Positions 25,500 through 34,173 of a stretch of DNA of 64,000 nucleotides are shown here, piece by piece. How positions within the stretch are numbered: position 1 is the first letter of the stretch; each line of letters opens with the position of its first letter. The stretch covers positions 16,171 to 80,170 of the forward strand of contig NZ_JBDUUH010000019.1 in assembly GCF_039939195.1 (NCBI RefSeq), given 5' to 3'. Source of the stretch: Foliimonas ilicis (GTDB lineage Bacteria > Pseudomonadota > Alphaproteobacteria > Rhizobiales > Rhizobiaceae). The translations under genes were made by a program, and so were the position numbers. The notes under the pieces are model-generated. The model made no database searches and was not told the origin of the DNA. It saw only the letters and a program-made list of their open reading frames with translations.

Positions 25500-27830
25500 A
25501 TGGCAAAGACGGACGCGTGGGGCGCGCCCGATACGAATTCGTTTGCCGCGCGCAAGGCTGGACGCCTCGCCGGCAGCGCACGGTTTATTGCCGGACCCGC
25601 ATACCGGCAATTGCTGGCCGCAGAGCCGTTGCTGCGCAAATCCATCCCTACCCTCATCGTGATTTTCCTGATCGGGATCGCCTGCACGCGCGCCATGTCG
25701 CTGATGACCTGGCGCGACGATGTGGAGCGCAACGCCACCGCCATTCTGGGCCTCGCGACCGGCGAGCTGGTCAGCGCGCTTGCCGTTCAGCCGGGCGACG
25801 CGGCACCCGATCTCGGCAACAGCCGCAACGTCGTTGAACGCACGCTGCGCCACGGCGCATTGAGCAACCGTCACGTCATCACCATCATCGATAGCTCGAA
25901 CTCGGTCGTTGCCGCATCGCCAAGCGGCGCGTCATGGGAAGGCAAGGCGCTCGACGCTATCATCTCGGACGGGCAGCCGCTGTTCATGTTCGGCGAGCGC
26001 GCAGGCGTCATGCAGGTGAACATCGGCGGCGCACTTTGGTACGCGGCCCTGCATCACAGCGCCGACCGCAAGGCAGCCGCCGCCGTCATGATCTCGCAGG
26101 AGGCCGTGCTTGCCGAATGGCGCAAATCGGTGACGCTGAACGTCACGCTGTTCGTGATGACTGCGGCCGTGCTGATCATCATTCTCTACGCCTATTTCAG
26201 CCAGGCGGCGCGCGCCCAAGCTTCCGACAGCATCTACCTGGAATCCCAGCAGCGGATCGACCTTGCGCTTCTGCGCGGTCGCTGCGGCCTGTGGGACTGG
26301 GACATGGTGCGCGGCAAGATGTTCTGGTCGCGCTCCATGTACAACATGCTCGGCTATGAGCCTTTCGACAATATGCTGTCCTTCGGCGAGGTCGATCAGA
26401 TCATGCACCCGGAAGATTGCGACCTCTTCCAGCTTGCCAACCGCATCGTCGCTCGCGAAATCGATCAGATCGATCAGGTGTTTCGTATGAAGCATGCCGA
26501 TGGCCAGTGGGTCTGGGTGCGCGCGCGCGCTCAGGTCATCGACCCGGAAGCGCCGGAAATCCAACTCATCGGCATCGCCGTCGATGTCAGCGAACAGCGC
26601 CATCTGGTGCAGCGCTCCGAGACTGCCGATCTGCGCCTGCGCACGGCAATCGAAAACATCAACGAATCCTTCGTTCTGTGGGACGCGCATGAACGTCTTG
26701 TCATGTGCAACGGCAAATACCAGCAGGACAACGGCCTGACCGAGCGCGATGTGCTGCCGGGCGCAGATCGCACTGCCATCGAGGAACGCCGCACCGCCTT
26801 CGCTTCGGAACGCCGTCTGGTGAATTCGAACGGCTCGAAGGGCGGGGCCAGCTATGAGCGCCAGCTTGCAGACGGACGCTGGCTGCAGGTCAACGAATTG
26901 AAAACCCGCGATGGCGGCACCGTTTCGGTCGGCTCCGACATCACCCCGATCAAGCAGAACCAGGAAAAGCTGGTCGACAGCGAACGCCGCCTGATGGCGA
27001 CGATCCACGACCTCAGCCTCGCGCGCCGTTCGGAAGAAGAGCGCTCGAAGGAACTCGTTGAACTGAACCGCAAATACATGAAGGAAACCGAGCGCGCCGA
27101 AGCCGCCAACCGGGCCAAATCCGAATTCCTCGCCAACATGTCTCACGAGCTGCGCACCCCGCTCAACGCCATCATCGGCTTTTCGGAATTGATGCAATCG
27201 GCCCTGTTCGGCCCCCTCGGCTCGGACAAATATGACGAATATGTCCGCGACATTCACAGCAGCGGCAATTATCTGCTGGGCGTCATCAACGACATTCTCG
27301 ACATGTCCAAGATCGAAGCCGGTCAGTTCTCGATGGAGCGCGAGGAAATCGACCTCTGCCCGCTCATCCGCGAAACGGTGCGGGTGATTTCGCTGCAGGC
27401 CGCACAAAAGTCGATCACCGTCGAAACGAAAATCGCGGAGGCCATGCAGCTTTACGCAGACCGCCGTGCGGTGAAGCAGATCGTCATCAACCTTCTGTCC
27501 AACGCGGTAAAATTCACCGGCGAAGGCGGACGCATTTCGGTGCGCGCGCGCAATGTTTCGGGCGCGATGATGCTGACCATCGAGGACACGGGCTGCGGCA
27601 TTCCCAAGCAGGCGTTGAGCAAGCTCGGCCGTCCGTTCGAGCAGGTCCAGAACCAGTTCTCGAAGAACCACACCGGCTCGGGCCTCGGCCTCGCAATCTC
27701 GCGCTCGCTGGCCGAGCTGCAAGGCGGCGCCTTGAAAATCCGCTCCACCGAAGGCGTCGGCACCATCGTCTCCGTGCGCATCCCGGTCGGCAAGCCCAAT
27801 GTGCGGAAGTTTCAGAAGAAGGCTGCGTGA
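25500..27830 (+). CDS. pleC: Cell-cycle sensor histidine kinase, PleC-like
   Basis: A 776-residue membrane kinase. Membrane segments at about 51-69 and 213-236 bracket a periplasmic sensor region. Two PAS domains follow, near 252-365 (GRCGLWDWDMVRGKMFW) and 378-485 (RTAIENINESFVLWD), then a coiled linker. The phospho-acceptor is His549 in NMSHELRTPLNAIIGF, a box shared by the PleC/DivJ/PdhS group that acts on DivK. The ATPase domain has INLLSNAVKF and DTGCGIPK. The neighbourhood (pepN, glnE, a two-component pair, degP, cycHJKL) matches what I recall for pleC in rhizobia, which is why I prefer PleC to PdhS or DivJ. GGGAG precedes the ATG. Confidence 0.82.
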   Translation: MAKTDAWGAPDTNSFAARKAGRLAGSARFIAGPAYRQLLAAEPLLRKSIPTLIVIFLIGIACTRAMSLMTWRDDVERNATAILGLATGELVSALAVQPGDAAPDLGNSRNVVERTLRHGALSNRHVITIIDSSNSVVAASPSGASWEGKALDAIISDGQPLFMFGERAGVMQVNIGGALWYAALHHSADRKAAAAVMISQEAVLAEWRKSVTLNVTLFVMTAAVLIIILYAYFSQAARAQASDSIYLESQQRIDLALLRGRCGLWDWDMVRGKMFWSRSMYNMLGYEPFDNMLSFGEVDQIMHPEDCDLFQLANRIVAREIDQIDQVFRMKHADGQWVWVRARAQVIDPEAPEIQLIGIAVDVSEQRHLVQRSETADLRLRTAIENINESFVLWDAHERLVMCNGKYQQDNGLTERDVLPGADRTAIEERRTAFASERRLVNSNGSKGGASYERQLADGRWLQVNELKTRDGGTVSVGSDITPIKQNQEKLVDSERRLMATIHDLSLARRSEEERSKELVELNRKYMKETERAEAANRAKSEFLANMSHELRTPLNAIIGFSELMQSALFGPLGSDKYDEYVRDIHSSGNYLLGVINDILDMSKIEAGQFSMEREEIDLCPLIRETVRVISLQAAQKSITVETKIAEAMQLYADRRAVKQIVINLLSNAVKFTGEGGRISVRARNVSGAMMLTIEDTGCGIPKQALSKLGRPFEQVQNQFSKNHTGSGLGLAISRSLAELQGGALKIRSTEGVGTIVSVRIPVGKPNVRKFQKKAA

Positions 27831-27960
27831 GCCGTTCCGGTTTTCCAAATGCCCTTGTCGTAAAGCTCGGATTTAGGGACGCGCAAATATCGGATGCAAA
27901 ACTGCCGCTGTGACCGGGAATTTTGCGAGAGCAGCTAAGCGCAATATTCGGAGGGGAAGT

Positions 27961-28467
27961 TTGACCAACAAGCCAACCAACAAATTGCTGTATGACGCCA
28001 TCAAGGACCGAGGCACGGCCTATCTGATGGTCTTTCGCGAACTCAGAGCCCGTTATGGCGATGATGAAGCCAAGGACGTGATGCGAAATGCAAGTCGCGC
28101 CCACGGTCTTCATATCGGAAAATCGCTCGCCGGCTGCGCCCCGAAGGACTTCGAATGTATGGCAAAAGGCTTCGCGAAATCACCGGATGACGGGTCAGTG
28201 TTTTGCCCGGACATTAGGCGGCTCGACAGCACATGCCTCGAAGTGAAGATGATGGCATGCCCGATCAAAGACGCTTGGGTTGAGGCCGGATGCAGCGAAG
28301 AGGAAATCGTCACCTTGCTTTACTGCGCCTCCGCGCTTGACGAGGCGACTCTGGAAGCGGCGGGCTTCGACTTTGAGATTGAACTCTGGTCCCCCGGACA
28401 GGAGGGGTGCTGCCTGACCCGGATTACAGAGAAGACCGAACCTTCGTCCGCAGAGCTACCATTTTAG
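27961..28467 (+). CDS. L-2-amino-thiazoline-4-carboxylic acid hydrolase-like protein
   Basis: About 168 residues. The layout fits the ATC-hydrolase family (L-2-amino-delta2-thiazoline-4-carboxylate hydrolase, a cysteine-forming step in Pseudomonas): MMACPIKDAWVEAGCSEEE, LYCASALDEATLEAAG and several conserved cysteines. The substrate here is unproven. GGAGGGG sits four bases ahead of a TTG at 27961, which I take as the start; the frame upstream has no better site. It begins a small group of accessory-looking genes between pleC and glnE. Confidence 0.65.
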   Translation: MTNKPTNKLLYDAIKDRGTAYLMVFRELRARYGDDEAKDVMRNASRAHGLHIGKSLAGCAPKDFECMAKGFAKSPDDGSVFCPDIRRLDSTCLEVKMMACPIKDAWVEAGCSEEEIVTLLYCASALDEATLEAAGFDFEIELWSPGQEGCCLTRITEKTEPSSAELPF

Positions 28468-28665
28468 GTGTGTAATTCCTAAGTTTCGCGACAAAATTAA
28501 TGCCACTGAATTCTCAGGAAATATTCCCTTTGCCATCATCGGGAGCTCCTGTCCTGGACAAAGCCCGGAAACTTTCTTGGCTTGCTTTCGTCCGCCATGT
28601 TGTCGCGATACCAACTTGGCTCGCTGATCGACCCGCGCCAGCGGCCTGATCTCCCGTTCAGCGCG

Positions 28666-29625
28666 CTATCCAGGCAAAGCTGGAGCTTTGGCTGTATTCA
28701 CCGCGTTCACGACGTAATTGGCAATCATCAAATCGAGATGTGCGCCCCCGCCATTCTTGAAGAGGGTAATCTGTTCCTCTGATCGCCGGCTGGGGCCGTC
28801 CGCTGCCACCAGATCGTAAAGATCGCCACGCACATGATCCCGCGTGATGACACCAGACTGGATCGGCTGCATCAGCTCTCCGATCTGCTCGACGACCGTA
28901 TCGACGTAATCCACATAGACCAGAGATGAAGCGATCAGATTGTCATCAGCCTCGCGCATGTCGGGAGTGAACGCACCGATTAGGTCGATATGCGTGCCGG
29001 GGCGCACCCACTGCCCGAGAACGACTGGCTGCTGCGACATGGTTGCGGCCGAAACGATATCAGCTTGTCCAACCGCTTTCGGCAGGTCGGTAACAGCCGC
29101 CACCTCGGACCTGATATCGTTGAGCGTTGCGGCAAGAGCTTGCGCCTGTTCCGGGCGACGCGACCAGATGGAGATGCGCTCAACGCTGGGAAACGCTGCA
29201 TCATAGGCCCGCGCCAATGTCGAAGCCACCATTCCGGCTCCAACAATGACCAGATGACTGCTGTCTGGCCGTGCCAGGCATTGAGCACCCAGAACGGAGT
29301 CCGCTGAGGTCTTGTATTGCGTGACCACTCTGCTCTCGATAACGGCGCGTATCGACCCGCAATCGGGATCGTAGAGCAATACGGCGCCCTGTACCGAGGG
29401 CAGCCCTTTCTGCGCATTACCGGGGAACACGCTCTCACCCTTGATCACGAAACCAAGTCCCTCGATGCGGGCGGCACGGTTTAGAAGCTTTGCATCACCC
29501 GAACCCAGGAGCAAATCTCCCTGCTGAGGACGAGCAAGCTTATGGCCCCGACGCAGAGCGTCGATCGCGCCGGGCCAGTCAAGCGCGTTTTCGCATCCCT
29601 CATAGGTCAGGAGTTGTGGCAGCAT
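28666..29625 (-). CDS. Ornithine cyclodeaminase/mu-crystallin family protein
   Basis: A 319-residue NAD(P)-dependent protein of the OCD/mu-crystallin family, which includes ornithine cyclodeaminase, alanine dehydrogenase and ketimine reductase. The N-terminal part is followed by the Rossmann motif LVIVGAGMVASTLARAY near 125 and by TPDMREADDNLIASS and VRGDLYDLVA. The substrate cannot be fixed from sequence. A sequence block just past its stop is partly repeated past the methyltransferase gene. Confidence 0.82.
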   Translation of the reverse strand: MLPQLLTYEGCENALDWPGAIDALRRGHKLARPQQGDLLLGSGDAKLLNRAARIEGLGFVIKGESVFPGNAQKGLPSVQGAVLLYDPDCGSIRAVIESRVVTQYKTSADSVLGAQCLARPDSSHLVIVGAGMVASTLARAYDAAFPSVERISIWSRRPEQAQALAATLNDIRSEVAAVTDLPKAVGQADIVSAATMSQQPVVLGQWVRPGTHIDLIGAFTPDMREADDNLIASSLVYVDYVDTVVEQIGELMQPIQSGVITRDHVRGDLYDLVAADGPSRRSEEQITLFKNGGGAHLDLMIANYVVNAVNTAKAPALPG

Positions 29626-29814
29626 GTTTTTCTTTATCCATCACGAGCAACTTGCCCTTGTAAACTGAGGCCGATTCCGAACCACACGCAAACGTCCGAT
29701 ATGTTCGCAGCGCTGGCAACGCACATTTCTCCATGCAGCGCTCCCTTTCCACCAAACTGCAACCTTTCCTTATTGCCGGTTCTCTTTCGTCCGCCATTTT
29801 TTCGCGGGACCAAA

Positions 29815-30501
29815 CTACTCGGCGTAAGCGACCCAGCCTTTGATGCTCAATCCGGCATAGAACAGGCTGGCATTCGAAAATCCTGCATCGCACAGCATTG
29901 TCACCTCTTCCTCCGGTGACAGGATCGTCAGCCTGCTGCCTACGGCCTGACGGGCTTTCTCCGCATGGGCAGCGTCCATTCCATTCGACAGGCCGAAGGC
30001 GACATGACGGGCTACCCATAAGGATCGCTCAGGCTCGGTCTGCGGGAAGCTCAGATGGACCATGACAAATGGCGCACCGGGCTTCAGGCGGCGCCGGATT
30101 TGCTTCATGGTTTCGAGGCGTTGATCGTGAGGGATAAAATGGAATGTCAGAATGGATGTGGCGGCATCGAACGGCCCTTGCGGGGCGGCATCGATATAGC
30201 CCTCATGAAACCGCATCCGCGCGGCGTGCGGCCCCGTCACCTGCTCGGCCAGCCGAAGCATATCGGCTGAAGGGTCCACGCCATCGAATGACCATCCCGA
30301 ATGCGCTTCGGCGAGCGCCTTGAGCTCCTGTCCGCCACCCGCCCCCAATACCAGCACACGGCCATCCGGCGGCGTACGCTCTGCGAGCAACAGCGACACC
30401 ATCCGGTGAAGGCTGGAATAACCAGGAACCTGCCGCGGCGGACCTTCGGCATACGAACTGACGGAGCTACCGGAAAAAGGAGTTTCGATGTTGCGAGGCA
30501 T
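29815..30501 (-). CDS. Class I SAM-dependent methyltransferase
   Basis: A 228-residue protein with the Rossmann methyltransferase core: motif I VLVLGAGGGQELKALAE near 50, the acidic end of strand 2 in FDGVDPSADML, and motif IV-like DAATSILTFHFIPH. It resembles generic small-molecule methyltransferases of the UbiE/Tam type; the substrate is unknown. It lies in the accessory stretch between pleC and glnE and reads in the same direction as the OCD-family gene 190 bp further on. Confidence 0.8.
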   Translation of the reverse strand: MPRNIETPFSGSSVSSYAEGPPRQVPGYSSLHRMVSLLLAERTPPDGRVLVLGAGGGQELKALAEAHSGWSFDGVDPSADMLRLAEQVTGPHAARMRFHEGYIDAAPQGPFDAATSILTFHFIPHDQRLETMKQIRRRLKPGAPFVMVHLSFPQTEPERSLWVARHVAFGLSNGMDAAHAEKARQAVGSRLTILSPEEEVTMLCDAGFSNASLFYAGLSIKGWVAYAE

Positions 30502-30674
30502 GGAATTTTCCCGGTGTCGAGCATGGCAAATGTCATGATGCCCTACACGCAGAGTACGTCAGCCAGGCAACATCAGTTCATGTAACTTAATATGTTTCAT
30601 GATGGATCGAGTGTCAAGGTCACAGGCGGAAGCAGGCGATTTCCGTTTCACCCGCTCTTCATTGTCGTGAAGCT

Positions 30675-30694
30675 GTGCGTCCTTCGAGGCTCAC
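30675..30694. repeat. Family B repeat fragment at the end of the DUF1801 gene
   Basis: Twenty bases (GTGCGTCCTTCGAGGCTCAC) identical to the outer end of the family B arm at 6835-6854. It has no partner arm here. The stop codon of the DUF1801 gene (30691-30693) lies inside it. Confidence 0.7.
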
Positions 30695-31164
30695 ATTTTC
30701 TCGCCGGGCAATTGGCTGGCCCGTTTCACCCAGTCGGCGAACTGGACTTCATCGAACTGATCGTCCTCGTAGATGTCGAGATAGCGTACATGCTGCTGCT
30801 TGGATTTACCGGGCGGGAGAGGATGCAGGGACGCGCCGTGAAAGAAGGCCACCTTGATATACTTCGTCATGCAGTGAAAACTCAAAAACCAGATCCCGCT
30901 CTCGACGCCGTAAAAAGGCGAGTTCCATTTGACGGCCTTGCTCACGCCGGGAACGGTGCGCTCGACAAGCGCGTCGAGGCGGCGGCCGATGTCGCTTTTC
31001 CAGCCCGGCATCGCCGCAATATAGGCCTGCACAGGGACGTCTCCATATCCCTTGGCAATTTGTGGATTGCCCCCAGTAAGGAGTGTGACCTTGCTGGGTT
31101 CCGGCTGAGGTGCGGATTTTCGTGGCTTGGCGGGCGCTTTCGTCTTGGGCGCTTCATTGGCCAT
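30691..31164 (-). CDS. DUF1801 protein
   Basis: A 157-residue cytosolic protein. A basic, Pro/Ala/Lys-rich N-terminus of about 30 residues precedes a DUF1801 domain with VPGVSKAVKWNSPFYG and FLSFHCMTKYIKVAFFHGA. The fold is iron-chaperone (YdhG/frataxin)-like in some members; the function here is unknown. The ATG at 31164 has GGAG ten bases ahead. The stop codon is supplied by a family B repeat fragment. Confidence 0.75.
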   Translation of the reverse strand: MANEAPKTKAPAKPRKSAPQPEPSKVTLLTGGNPQIAKGYGDVPVQAYIAAMPGWKSDIGRRLDALVERTVPGVSKAVKWNSPFYGVESGIWFLSFHCMTKYIKVAFFHGASLHPLPPGKSKQQHVRYLDIYEDDQFDEVQFADWVKRASQLPGEKM

Positions 31165-31206
31165 TATGTTCACGCTCCTTCGGCCCGGTGGCCCGATCCA
31201 TCACTG

Positions 31207-34173
31207 TCATTTCCGCTTCGGGCGAAGCAATTGGCTGAAATGCTTCCTGACCATCTGGGACGTTTCCTTGACATGCGCTTCGAGCACGCCGAAATCCGGC
31301 AGATCCGTTGTTCTGAGCAGAAGATAGGACAGGCCCGGCGGCACATCTTCACGCTCGAACGGGCCTGTCAGGCAAAGGCGGATCATCTGCGTCAGCGCCG
31401 CATAGAGAGCGTTGGCGTCGACCAGTTCCTGCCTCGTTTGTGCATCCACGAAACCGGCATCGAGGCGGGCCAGAACCTCACCGGTGGCGGTTACCCTGCC
31501 CTCGCCGGAAACATGGCCGGAAAGGGTCGCGCATTGCGCGATGAATTCGAGATCGATCAGGCCGCCGGGAACCAGCTTTATGTCCCAGAGGTCGCGAGGC
31601 GGCTTTTCCGCTTCGATCATCTTGCGCATTTCCGAGGCGTCTTTCAGAAGCTTCGCCTCATCGCGCGGCAGAGCAATGATTTCGCTCACTTCCTGCTCGA
31701 TAGCTTCGCCCAATGACGGATCGCCAGCAACGATGCGCGCCCGCGTCAGCGCCATATGCTCCCACGTCCAGGCGCTCTCGCGCTGATATTTTCGGAAGGA
31801 ATCTATGTGGGTGGCCACCGGCCCCTTGTTGCCGGAAGGCCGAAGCCGCAGATCGAGTTCGTAGAGAACGCCTTCAGCCGTTGGTGCGGAAACCGCCGCG
31901 ATAAGCCGTTGCGTCATGCGCGAATAATAGTGCGAGGGCGCCAGCGGCTTTTCGCCATCGGATTCCTCCGCATCCGCATCATGGTCGTAAAGCAGGATCA
32001 GATCGACGTCAGAACCCGCCGTCAGTTCGCGGCTGCCGAGCTTGCCCATGCCGAGTATCGCGACCTTGCCGCCCTTGACCTTGCCGTGGCGGATGGCGAA
32101 TTCGTCGGTAACCGCCGTGAGCGATGCATCGATCGTCAGATCGGCCAGATCGGAAAACGCCTTGCCCGCCCGCGCCGCGTCGATCGAGCCTGCAAGCAGG
32201 CGAACGCCGATCAGGAATTTCTGCTCTGCCGCAAAAATGCGTAGGCGGTCGAGTACTTCTTCATAGAGCGTCAGACCGCCGATAAAGGATTCAAGTCTGG
32301 CCGCGAGATACTGCCGGTTGGGGAGTTCCGAGAGCAGTGCAGGATCGAGCAACCCATCGAAAACATGCGGCCTTCTGGTGATCACCGCTGCCAGACGCGG
32401 TGCCGCGCCCATGATCGTCGCCAGCAGCTTGAGCAGCGGTGGGTTGGTCTGCAACAGAGAGAAAAGCTGAATGCCGGCAGGCAGGCCCGCCAGAAACTCA
32501 TCGAAGCGCAAAAGCGCCTCGTCGGCCCGTTGTGTCTTGCCGAAAGCTTCGAGGAGCGCAGGCGTCAGTTCGGTCAGCCTCTCACGTGCTTCTGCGGACC
32601 GTGTCGCGCGGTAGCGCCCGAAATGCCAGCCGCGAATGACCCGGCAAATGTCGCTCGGACGCTGAAAGCCCAAACTGTGTAGCGTCTGGAGCGTGTCAGG
32701 GTCGTCCACATCGCCGGTAAAGACGAGATTGCCGATGCCGGAAGAAAGCTCCGGCGCCGTCTCGAACAGCGCTGCATAGTGCTTTTCAACTTCCTGCAAC
32801 GAGCTTCGGAACGCAGCCGAAAACGCCGTCGCATTGCGAAAACCCAGCATGCGCGCAATGCGCTCTATGCCTTCATCGTCTTCGGGAAGTGTATGGCTTT
32901 GCTCGTCGGCAACCATCTGAATGGCATGTTCGACCTGCCGCAAGAACCAGTATTGGTCGCAAAGCGCGTCGCGCGCTTCGCTGGTGATCCAGCCGCGTTC
33001 GGCGAGTTGTCCGAGCATCGCGATCGTTCCGCTGCCGCGCAATTCAGGAAAACGGCCACCGGCGATCAGTTGCTGCGTCTGCACGAAAAACTCTATCTCG
33101 CGGATGCCACCGCGTCCAAGTTTCACGTTGTGGCCTTTGACGGCGATTTCGCCATGGCCCTTATGGGCATGGATCTGGCGTTTGATCGAATGGACGTCCG
33201 CGATGGCCGCGAAATCCATATATTTGCGCCAGACATAGGGGCGCAGTTCCTTCAGAAAATTCTCGCCCGCGCTGATGTCGCCCGCGATAGGCCGTGCCTT
33301 GATCATCGCGGCGCGTTCCCAGTTCTGCCCCCTACCCTCGTAATAGAGCAGCGCGGCCGGAACCGGGATTGCAAGCGGCGTCGAGCCGGGGTCGGGCCTC
33401 AACCGAAGGTCGGTGCGGAAAACATAACCATGCTCGGTGCGGTCCTGCAGGATACGCACCAGCCGCTTGGTCAGGCGCGCGAACAGTTCCGTGGCGTCCA
33501 GCGGGTCGGGCACTGCCTCCGCTTCGGGCTCAAGGAAGACGATCAGATCTATATCGGACGAGAAATTCAGCTCGTGCGCGCCGAGCTTGCCCATGCCGAG
33601 CACGATCCAGCCGGAACCCTTGCCGGGATTTTCAGGGTCGGGAAGTTTAAGCTTTCCCTGCGCATGTGCGTCGAGCAGAAGAAAATCGACCGCCGCCGCC
33701 GTGCAACGATCCGCAAGATCGCTCAACCGCTGGACGGTGATTTCAGCCTTCACCTCACCGGCCAGTTCGGAAAGCGCGATCAGAAAATGCGCTTCCGATT
33801 TCAGAAACCGGAGGCCTTTCATAATCGATGCCTCGGAGACATCCTCGGTCTTTGGCAGGCCTTCTATCTCTTCGAGGATTTCAGCCAGACGCTGCTCCAC
33901 GGAAGTATCGAGAAGCCGGTCGAGAATTTCCGGCCTGCGTCGCACGCAATCGCGCATGAAAGGCGAAAGATCGAACACCGCTGCCAACAAACCGCCGATT
34001 TCACCAGACGCCGGCAGCGCTTGGGTCAGGCGTTCGAGGCCAGCCTCCTGTGCATTTTCCAACAGGTCGGCCATCACGGTCTTCGCATTGTTAGAATCAA
34101 GCGGCAGAAGCTTTCGCGACGGTTTGAGGTGAAAAACCGGGTTTTCCGCGATTTTCTTTGCCGCTTTCGCCAT
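31207..34173 (-). CDS. glnE: Bifunctional glutamine synthetase adenylyltransferase/deadenylylase
   Basis: A 988-residue enzyme that adds AMP to and removes it from glutamine synthetase in response to PII and glutamine. Two nucleotidyltransferase domains are visible: the N-terminal deadenylylase with LNFSSDIDLIVFLEPE near 204, and the C-terminal adenylylase with LTAGSDVDLILLYDHD near 720. The central and C-terminal helical regulatory regions are complete. The ATG follows the kinase stop directly (TAAATG), so it is coupled to that two-component gene, an order also known from rhizobia. Confidence 0.95.
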   Translation of the reverse strand: MAKAAKKIAENPVFHLKPSRKLLPLDSNNAKTVMADLLENAQEAGLERLTQALPASGEIGGLLAAVFDLSPFMRDCVRRRPEILDRLLDTSVEQRLAEILEEIEGLPKTEDVSEASIMKGLRFLKSEAHFLIALSELAGEVKAEITVQRLSDLADRCTAAAVDFLLLDAHAQGKLKLPDPENPGKGSGWIVLGMGKLGAHELNFSSDIDLIVFLEPEAEAVPDPLDATELFARLTKRLVRILQDRTEHGYVFRTDLRLRPDPGSTPLAIPVPAALLYYEGRGQNWERAAMIKARPIAGDISAGENFLKELRPYVWRKYMDFAAIADVHSIKRQIHAHKGHGEIAVKGHNVKLGRGGIREIEFFVQTQQLIAGGRFPELRGSGTIAMLGQLAERGWITSEARDALCDQYWFLRQVEHAIQMVADEQSHTLPEDDEGIERIARMLGFRNATAFSAAFRSSLQEVEKHYAALFETAPELSSGIGNLVFTGDVDDPDTLQTLHSLGFQRPSDICRVIRGWHFGRYRATRSAEARERLTELTPALLEAFGKTQRADEALLRFDEFLAGLPAGIQLFSLLQTNPPLLKLLATIMGAAPRLAAVITRRPHVFDGLLDPALLSELPNRQYLAARLESFIGGLTLYEEVLDRLRIFAAEQKFLIGVRLLAGSIDAARAGKAFSDLADLTIDASLTAVTDEFAIRHGKVKGGKVAILGMGKLGSRELTAGSDVDLILLYDHDADAEESDGEKPLAPSHYYSRMTQRLIAAVSAPTAEGVLYELDLRLRPSGNKGPVATHIDSFRKYQRESAWTWEHMALTRARIVAGDPSLGEAIEQEVSEIIALPRDEAKLLKDASEMRKMIEAEKPPRDLWDIKLVPGGLIDLEFIAQCATLSGHVSGEGRVTATGEVLARLDAGFVDAQTRQELVDANALYAALTQMIRLCLTGPFEREDVPPGLSYLLLRTTDLPDFGVLEAHVKETSQMVRKHFSQLLRPKRK

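Noticed and set aside
30592..31716. 374-codon plus-strand frame across the DUF1801 and glnE region
   Set aside because: Antisense to DUF1801 and glnE; composition is that of a shadow frame.
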